From Cordilura impudica (taxonomy: Eukaryota > Arthropoda > Insecta > Diptera > Scathophagidae), in contig OY821519.1 of assembly GCA_963682025.1 (NCBI GenBank), positions 196,758,920 to 196,822,919 of the forward strand: DNA of 64,000 nt, in the 5' to 3' direction. Made by a program: the position numbers and the translations under genes. A model generated the notes under the pieces. That model saw nothing but the letters and a program-made list of their open reading frames with translations. It made no database searches and was not told the origin of the DNA. Below, piece after piece: positions 57,436 through 64,000 of this stretch (position 1 is its first letter; the number at the start of each line of letters is the position of its first letter).

Positions 57436-57560
57436 TATGTGGCATAGTGGTTGAAGTTCTTACCTACAAATCCTGCGTTAGCTGATTCAAAACACACTAG
57501 CGCCATTGCATTTTTATTTAATTTCGGATTTTTCTTAATAGCGGAAAAATTGTGCAAATG
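57436..57560 (+). mobile_element. tRNA-derived SINE fragment
   Basis: TGGCATAGTGG (57441-57451) matches the pol III A-box consensus TRGCNNAGYNGG. GATTCAAAACA (57485-57495) sits 33 bases on as a degraded B box (consensus GGTTCGANTCC). The tRNA-like order GTGGCATAGTGGTT...TTACCTACAAATCC...GCTAGCGCCA fits a tRNA-headed SINE of flies. It is not a functional tRNA: stems do not close and the B box is mutated. The body beyond about 57510 is AT-rich and its 3' end is unclear. Confidence 0.55.
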
Positions 57561-57738
57561 GATATTTTGCACCAGTTATAGCAATTTTAGTTTATCTAAA
57601 AAAATTAATTAACGGTAAAAACAACAAAGCCAAAAAAAAAAAAATTAAATATGTCAAACAACCTGAAGTTATCGAAATGAATAAAATCAAAATATTTAAT
57701 ATTTTTATTTTTTAAATTTTATTTATTTATTTTTTTGA

Positions 57739-58112
57739 TTAGCAGATTCCAGCCCTCGAAATTCGAGCTCAAATTCTTGGAAATTTTATTTTTTATTAAA
57801 TAAAGACCCTAAAAGTATGCTAATCAATTAAAGACAATTCAAAAATCAACACAAAAACAAACTCATTTTTTTTACAAACACATTAACAAATTTAATAAAC
57901 ACACACATACCACTGTATAATTTTATGAATGGGTTAGTAGCAACTTTAAATGCAATTTACTCAAAATAAAGGAAAAAATTTGAAAATCTGTAAATCTGCA
58001 AAATGACTAAAAAGAAATACCTTCAACTAATATACGTTTGGTAAAAATCAGGTTAAAACGGTAGAACAAAACGTCAGTCACAAGAAATCGTCTAGCCTAT
58101 TAATATTATAGA
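57739..58112 (-). mobile_element. Family B (Helentron-like) copy, complete
   Basis: The complement starts A-TCTATAATATTAATAGGCTA (58112 downwards, TC after host A). It ends with hairpin GAGCTCGAA/TTTCGAGGGC then TGGAATCTGCTAA-T at 57739. The 374-bp element thus has the 5' TC and 3' hairpin-CTRR layout of Helitrons (CTAG mutated to CTAA). Confidence 0.85.
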
Positions 58113-59330
58113 TCTAATTTATCACAACATAATATTATTTTAAAATCAGCCAAAAAATTTAAATAAAAATAGTTTAAAAGTGTTTGCGTTGCTGTTAAGT
58201 TGTTAGTTTGGGGAATAATATTCCAAAGACGTATAGCACTAGTATAAAACTGCCATTCTGACACAAGATATATATGCCGATAGAGGATGATCTTCCTACC
58301 TCTTTGTGATCTTGCGAAATGAATTTTTGCGTAAAGGTATGGTGGATTTTGAGTATAAATAATTTTGTGAAAAAATATTAGTGCTCGAATTTTAAGCAAG
58401 TTTTCAAAAGATACGCTGTAAAGGCTTTTTGCAAAAGATTAAATATGTTAAAAACTTCCTGACACCAAAGAAATATACACATGCTTTTGCCAACTATACC
58501 CAACTCTTAAGGGTGTAAAATACTGCGTTGGCCAGGGGGCCTCAGTTTAATATACGTTTTTCCAATCAGTGAGTTAATGTCACTTGTCCAGGTAAGATAA
58601 TTGTTGAAGATAATTCTGAGATTTTTTGTTGCATGCACGATTATTCATTTTTACAAATTCATTGAAAGTAGGTACAGTATTTTTCTTATGAATTACCAAA
58701 CATTTAGATATCTTAGATTTAAACAAAGTCCATTTGCTGTTGCCCATATATAGATTTCTCTAAGATCATCGTTTAGCATCAATTGATTGAATTGAGCTAG
58801 ATATAATTGGACATCATCCGCATACAAATGCATTTTACTATGAGAAAGTGGTTTTGGCAAATCCGTCACATATAATGAGAAATGTAATGGTGCCAGAATC
58901 GTCCCTTGCGGACCTCCCGAAAGATATGAAAATAAAAGCCGCGTTGAAGTTGATGAAAATTTAAATAAATATTGTAGTTTCATGCACAAAGTATAGTGGT
59001 ATACTGTGTCAAATGCCCTAGAATGATCAAGTAGCACCAACAAATTAATTTTGCCATCATCTAGTTCGCTTCGTATATTTTCTCTAACATCAACCAAAGC
59101 AGTAACACAGCTGTGGTTTGAGCGAAATCCTGATTGTTCTTCAGTCACTAAACATTTATACATTTGGGAATGTAGAATTTTTTCCATTACTTTTGAAAGA
59201 AAGCAAAGAATGGCTATTGGTCGGAACTCTGTATCAGATTTTAGAATTTGTATAATTTAAGCGTGCATCCATAGTGATGGAAAATGCTTGATGTAATAAT
59301 ATTATTAAAAAAATGAGTAATATATGGTAG
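58113..59330 (-). pseudogene. LINE reverse transcriptase remnant (CR1/Jockey-type)
   Basis: On the minus strand: FRPIAILCFLSKVMEKILHS (about 59220-59165), QSGFRSNHSCVTALVDVREN and LLVLLDHSRAFDTVYH (59130-59000), then FSYLSGGPQGTILAPLHFSL, LPKPLSHSKMHLYADDVQLY (about 58860-58800, catalytic YADD) and NGLCLN. Between FSYLS and GGPQG about 20-30 residues of the usual RT block are missing, a small in-frame deletion. The C-terminal tail RSQRGRKIILYRHIYLVSEW and AIRLWNIIP (58310-58190) is typical of the family. 58400-58690 is frameshifted. It is 5'-truncated near 59330, as is usual for LINEs. Confidence 0.88.
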
Positions 59331-60187
59331 AAGTAATGGCAAAAGACAAATTGTTCTTGTTGTATAGAAAATTCTAAATTTAAGAAAGATTAAATTTAGT
59401 GTGACGGTGGTGGGAAATAAACCAGCTTAGACGGAATTTGTAGGCAACATTAAGCCTATTGCACTATTGTACAAATTGCTGTGTGTGCAAATATCATATT
59501 AAATTTTGTTATATTTTTTTCTGACTAAAGCAAGAGTCATGCATATTTTTTTAAGTATTTTTTATTTATTGAAAAAAATTTTTTTCCATAAAATGTGTCA
59601 TATTGGGAAAAAACCGTTTTATATACATATTTTTTTCTCAAAAGAATTTTGATTACTTTTGAAAAATATATAACGGTCGGCTAATATTTATAATATTTTG
59701 GATACATACACTTTATGTGGTCATTTAGTGGTTTCATTATTCATTATTTCATTCCAAAAATTCATGAATTCATTCATTTATTCTTGATTTTTTTTTGTAA
59801 AATCAAACCATATGAGATACAAAATTATTGAAATATTTGATATTTTGCTGGCAATTAAGTTTTATGGAAGGTCAATAAATTATACTAATAAAACAATAAT
59901 TTTTACGTAGGGTGTCCCAAATTTTTAAAACTGATGTTCTTTCTATTAATAATGTAGCTAGATCTGATTTTTAATAATATAGTGAGAATATTAAGTACTA
60001 TAACAATAAATTTTTTTTCGACATAGAATTACAATTTCAGAGCAAATTCAAATTAAATAACAAAATGCGTTTCTGAATAATTTTTTAGTCTGCTTGATTT
60101 TAATATTTTTTCGCATAGTAAGTGCCTATTTTATTATTTTTTTATTTTTATAAATATAAAAATAAATACAAGATCAAATGTATGTAC
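59331..60187. other. AT-rich DNA, nothing recognised
   Basis: No coding or repeat signal identified. Confidence 0.4.
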
Positions 60188-60510
60188 AGTAGGGTTAGTC
60201 ACTTTTTTTGCGAAGAATGCTTTCGTAATATGAGGTAGGGCATGGAAAACTATAAAGAACTGCATGTTTAGTTTTTAGAAATGGTGAAAAAACCTTCCCC
60301 GTAAAATGCGTTTACCTTTGCTCGAAACCGATTTTTTTATTTTCAATTTTTTGTCATTTCTAGCAAAAGTAAATGCATTTTACGGGGAAGGTTTTTTACC
60401 ATTTCAAACAAATAGACATGCAGTTCTTTATGGGTTTCCATGCCCTACATCATATTGTGAGAGAAATTCGATATTCGACAAAAGTCAAAAAAGTGACTAA
60501 CCCATCATTT
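60188..60510. mobile_element. Foldback/MITE-like inverted-repeat element
   Basis: The left arm starts CAGTAGGGTTAGTCACTTTT and contains TAGGGCATGGAAAACTATAA, AGAACTGCATGT and AACCTTCCCCGTAAAATGCG. The right arm carries their complements (GCATTTTACGGGGAAGGTTT, ACATGCAGTTCTTTATGGGT, CCATGCCCTACATCA), ending AAAAGTGACTAACCCATCA. The arms are about 130-150 bp around a ~45-bp centre. The reading frame at 60306-60500 is a by-product. No clear target duplication. Confidence 0.85.
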
Positions 60511-60597
60511 AAGTCGGTATGGTAACATTTGATAACTTTGACATTTTTCTACCGAAAATACATGCTTTTGGAAGTGCCAAATCAGCGACAAATATAT

Positions 60598-60645
60598 ACA
60601 TAGTAGCTGTAACCCTGTGCGCTTCGCTACACCCACCGTAACGAT
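60598..60645 (-). mobile_element. Helitron 3' end, isolated
   Basis: The complement reads GGGTGTAGCGAAGCGCACAG then GGTTACAGCTACT. It closely matches the 3' hairpin end of the Helitron at 574-1016 (GGGTGTAGCGAAGCACACCG GGTTACATCTAGT). The final CTAG is CTAC here. The rest of the element is not recognised to the right. Confidence 0.65.
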
Positions 60646-60684
60646 ATAAATAACTGGGAATACATTTTGTAGAAAACTATTTTT

Positions 60685-61175
60685 TTTATTTTTTTTTTCA
60701 GATTTTTGATTTTGTCGATTTTTGTTTTTCCGATTTTAGATTTTCGCCATTTTTGATTTTGGAGACTTTTGACTTTGGCGATTATTGTTTTGTGATTCGT
60801 GGTTTTGCGATTTTTTATTTTAGCGTTTTATGCTTTTGGCGATTTTTGTTATTCGCGATTTCCGGTTTTTGGCGATTTTCGATTTTGGCGCTTTTTTAGA
60901 TTTTTTTATTCTCAATTTTCGGTTTTGGCAATTTTTGATTTAGTTTTCTTTTGATTTCGGCGATTTTTGTTATTCGCGATTTTTGGTTTTAGAGATTTTG
61001 CAATCGGCGATTTTTATTTTTTTTTTTTGCAATTTTTGATTTTGACGACTTTTTTTTTGCTATTTTGAATTTTGACAATTTTTGATTTTGGCGATGTCTG
61101 GTTTTTGGCGATTTTTGTTTTTTCGATTTTTGATTTGACGATTTTTGATTTTGGCGATTTTTGTTATTCTGATGT
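60685..61175. repeat. Degenerate GATTTTNG simple repeat
   Basis: About 490 bp of imperfect units of the kind GGCGATTTTTGATTTTGGCG / GATTTTTG. The Lys/Asn/Gln-rich frame on the minus strand (60989-61222) is only this repeat translated. Confidence 0.8.
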
Positions 61176-62760
61176 ACTGTCAGTAGCAATAAAAATGAAT
61201 ACGACGTCGTCATCATACTCACACTATCTCCAAACCATTTGATTAATAAATCACATCAGTGTGATTTATTATTTTAGGAGAAGACCTATAATACTTACAA
61301 TCGATTCAACTCTTAATTAGTAATTTCTTTATCGAATCGTACTTATTTTACATCGTATGTACACATTGAGTGAAGGAGATTCTAAATCGACAACATCGTA
61401 AATATTGTTAAGTATAAGTATGAAAAGTATCTCAAACTTTTGAGTGGATATGTGGTTCGAGAAAATTTCAATAACTAAGAATGCGTATAAGTACAAGAAA
61501 TTATGAACCATGATTCAAAAAGTTTATCCCTTTTTAAGAAACTAAAATAATAAAGTTAAAAACCGAGAAGTGAAAACACAGTTTCAATATTCACCGGAAG
61601 AGGCTCAGTGGGGCTTAAGATTTTATGCAAGTACGAAAAGTACACTGTGGCTTGCGATGCATACCAAGCTGCTATGTGCGAAAATTAATGCTTCTGTTCC
61701 GAATAATTTTAATGAAATTTTTTCAAACTTACGACTTAGGTGACGTTCTCAATGGAATTTTGAAGGAGTGGATCTTCAACGTATTCTAACCGTTGATAAC
61801 CGTTGATGTAATAAAATCTAGCAATAATATGTATTACAGATATGACCTAAATTTGAATGAAAAAAAAAAACAAATTCAAATATTAAAAGTTATTATTTTG
61901 TAACCAACAAGATGGACATATAGTAAAGCAGATGGACGGCCATTTTCTACTTCTTCAACGGGGATCTAATTTTTTTGTTATTTATTAAATAGATATTTAT
62001 AATATGTATTTACAATCTTAAAGATTATATTGCATTTATTGTAAAAATCTATATTTGCATAATTTTATAGTTGTGGGTCAGATTGCCATTTTTTAAGCTG
62101 ACAACTATTGCTTATTATTCATTTGATTTTAGTAATTTACATTAGCTAAGAAATAATTTTTTAGTTATTTCTTACACACAGAAAACAGATTCATTGTGAC
62201 TACCGAAATCTCTGCCAATCGAATTGCGAAAAAGCTAATAAACAAATTTCGATTTAAATATGAATAGAATTCTTTTGTCGTAACAGTAAATATTTTATCA
62301 TACCCCTCTTAAATTTGGGGCGCAAATACAATTATTAAACTCTTGAATAATTCGGTTGGTGAATGTGAATGTTTTAAAATAAGGATAAAATTCTAATCAA
62401 ACTCATTTAACATTAGATTCCTATATATTAGTCAGATTTCCGAATATTAGTCTAATGTAATTAAAGCATATCCAAATCCATTTAGTATATTTAGACCTCA
62501 TTTAAATCTAGTGTAGTTCGCTTATAATGGGCTCCTTAGCCGGTTTATAACTAGCTAGTACATTATTATAATCTTTACAACCACTTGACGCCACCCAATT
62601 GAAATGGATCATGGATCATTCTCTGAAACTCCTATCGAGTATTAGTTTCTATATTGTTTACAGGCTGTTATAGCTAATGCTGCTGTTTCTGCTAACATAA
62701 TTACCAGATTGTAAAGGAAATTATCTGTCAACTAACACCCCAAATTACCCATACTTTCAA
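61176..62760. other. Unassigned; contains a CACACAGAAA terminus at 62173
   Basis: About 1.6 kb with no recognised gene. ACACACAGAAAACAGATTCA (62173-62192) is the plus-strand equivalent of the terminus at 57150-57220. Short tandem AACCGTTGATAACCGTTGAT at about 61788. Confidence 0.4.
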
Positions 62761-63135
62761 CATTGTTATCACAGAAAGTGAATTTCTTCAAAGTTGGAAA
62801 TAAGTATGCTAAAATTTTAGCCATTCCTAAATCAAATACTTGCCTAAAGTGTTTGAAAGGTTATTGCATCAGCAAATTGGAATATATGTCCATATTAAGG
62901 GTCTACTCTCAGACAGACAATCAGGCTTTCATCTCAAACATAGCTGTTTAACTGCATTCCTTGATGTGTCTGAAGAAAAACGTGTGTATAATGATAATGG
63001 TAACATTGTATTTTTAGTGCTCTTAGATCATTCGAAGGCAGTTGATACTGTGAATCATAAAATACTCTGCATGAATCTAAGAACTTTTTTTGATTTCTCG
63101 CCTTACGCAACTCATCATAATCGTCTTATTTAGCA
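62761..63135 (+). pseudogene. LINE reverse transcriptase remnant, N-terminal part
   Basis: Frames together give KYAKILAIPKS (family: WKxAKIxPIPK), then FERLLHQQI, LLSDRQSGFHLKHSCLTAFL, LDVSEE and VFLVLLDHSKAVDTVNHKIL, the same RT family as at 58113-59330. It stops before the YADD block, at the family B copy (63202), so both catalytic Asp of YADD are missing. A frameshift lies near 62840. Confidence 0.82.
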
Positions 63136-63201
63136 AATCGAAAACAATACGTTCATATCAACAATAAAATATAAAATGTACTTCCAGTAAAAAGGGCCAC
63201 T

Positions 63202-63445
63202 TCTTTTTTATAACATTAATATGCTAGGCGGTTTCTTGTTACCGATGTTTTGTTCTACCGTTTTATCCCGATTTTGACCAAGCGTATATTATTTGAAAGG
63301 TATCTCTTTTCAGCTGTTCCCCAGATTTACAAATTTTGAAAATTTTTCCTTTATTTTGAGTAAATTGCACTCCAAGTTGCTACTAGCACATATATAAAAT
63401 TATAAATATGCTATGTGTGTGTTTATTAAATTTGTTAATGTGTTT
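63202..63445 (+). mobile_element. Family B (Helentron-like) copy, 5' half
   Basis: TATAACATTAATATGCTAGG then CGGTTTCTTGTTACCGATGT, TTTTGTTCTACCGTTTTATC, CCAGATTTACAAATTTTGAA and TATGCTATGTGTGTGTTTAT follow family B from its 5' end. It is replaced at about 63446 by another repeat. Confidence 0.78.
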
Positions 63446-64000
63446 ATACCCTCCACTCCAGTGTGCAGAGGGTATATATAAGTTTGTCATTCCGTTTGTA
63501 ATAATTAGAAAAAAAATTTTGGACCCCATAAAATATATATATTTGTGATCCCTATAACAGCCGGAGTTGATATAGCGATGTCCGTCTGTCCGTCTGTCCG
63601 TCTGTGGAAATCACGATGACGGCATCAATCGGGCAGATAGGGTGCTCGTTGACATAAAAAATGATTCATTAACATCCTGGGAAGTTTGGTATTTAAAATC
63701 GTCCAAATCGGTCGATTAGGGCCCGAGATCTGAATGAAGAACTAAAAACAGTCTTGAATAAATATAATTTTCTATGTTGTTCTTGTCACGATCATGCACT
63801 CAATAGGATAGGTAAGGTGATTATTTTTAGTGAGAGTGATTCTTCAAATTCATGGGAAGATTTCTGTTTCAAAAATTATTAAAATCGGTGGAACAGGTCC
63901 AGGGAAATCTCTGAAAAATTAAAAAAAAAATGAAAAATATGATATTTCTATATTGTTCTTGTTGTTATTCTAAATGTTGTATTGTTGTCATAGCTGGACT
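63446..64000 (+). mobile_element. 'TATACCCTCCACTCC' dispersed repeat, cut by window edge
   Basis: TATACCCTCCACTCCAGTGT then GCAGAGGGTATATATAAGTT forms a terminal stem (ATACCCTC/GAGGGTAT). It is followed by GGACCCCATAAAATATATAT, GATGTCCGTCTGTCCGTCTG (63579-63598) and two diverged ~190-bp direct repeats (each with 'TTGTTCTTGT', about 63775 and 63952). It is a sister of family A in layout (TATACCC start, GTCC-rich tract) but not in sequence. This type is common in fly genomes. Confidence 0.7.

Noticed and set aside
57436..57510. Functional tRNA gene
   Set aside because: The A box is good but the B box and the acceptor and anticodon stems do not fit; called a SINE fragment instead.
60989..61222. 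Lys/Asn/Gln-rich minus-strand frame
   Set aside because: It is the GATTTTNG simple repeat translated on the other strand.

Overview
This window reads as intergenic or intronic DNA from a dipteran insect, most likely a calyptrate (blow-fly or house-fly type) species. The composition is strongly AT-rich. The transposon families (Helitron/Helentron, Tc1, hAT, piggyBac, Penelope, Jockey- and CR1-like LINEs, tRNA-type SINE) and the dispersed 'TATACCC...GTCCGTCCGTCC' repeats are what I associate with large fly genomes. The species call is inference. I found no intact host protein gene, tRNA or rRNA. Every recognisable coding stretch is transposon-derived and nearly all carry stops, frameshifts or deletions.

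Layout. 1-4.8 kb: an open frame running in from the left edge, a complete short Helitron (574-1016), a heptanucleotide satellite (1364-2790), a dead Tc1 transposase (3030-3571) and a family A fragment. 4.87-7.68 kb: a 2.8 kb near-perfect palindrome inserted into a Helentron-like copy. 9-12 kb: family A remnant and a decayed three-exon gene of an unnamed transposon-type family. 12.34-13.65 kb: about 200 units of TTATG bordered by TTAGG-like repeats. 14.0-16.75 kb: a complete hAT element with TIRs, 8-bp TSD and a dead transposase. 16.8-26.5 kb: mostly family A copies, one split by a 1.4 kb long-inverted-repeat element that carries the last exon of another unnamed transposase-like protein. 26.9-31.3 kb: a decayed longer gene of that same protein family plus two further related termini. 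31-37 kb: family A and B copies and a piggyBac remnant. 38.0-39.9 kb: a Penelope retroelement with a nested LINE tail. 41.66-45.31 kb: a 3.6 kb array of a 21-bp minisatellite whose unit is an open heptad. 48.2-50.0 kb: the 5' half of a Jockey-like LINE. 55.3-56.9 kb: two full-length family A copies in tandem. 57.4-63.4 kb: SINE, Helentron-like copies, two LINE reverse-transcriptase remnants and a foldback element. The window ends inside another 'TATACCC' repeat.

Two repeat families are labelled here for convenience. Family A is a non-coding ~0.8 kb repeat starting TTTTTATACCCTATACCA, with a GTCCGTCC tract and a terminal 20-bp palindrome; there are 15 or more copies or pieces. Family B is a ~0.4 kb Helentron-like repeat with a hairpin followed by CTAG.

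The most interesting signal is a set of long-inverted-repeat elements starting TTAGGGYGG (4870-7681, 24061-25455, 30606-31297, and a right end at 29694). Two of them have clean 6-bp target duplications. Two loci tie these ends to a protein family I know only from uncharacterised arthropod predictions. That makes a candidate poorly described DNA-transposon group with its non-autonomous foldback derivatives.
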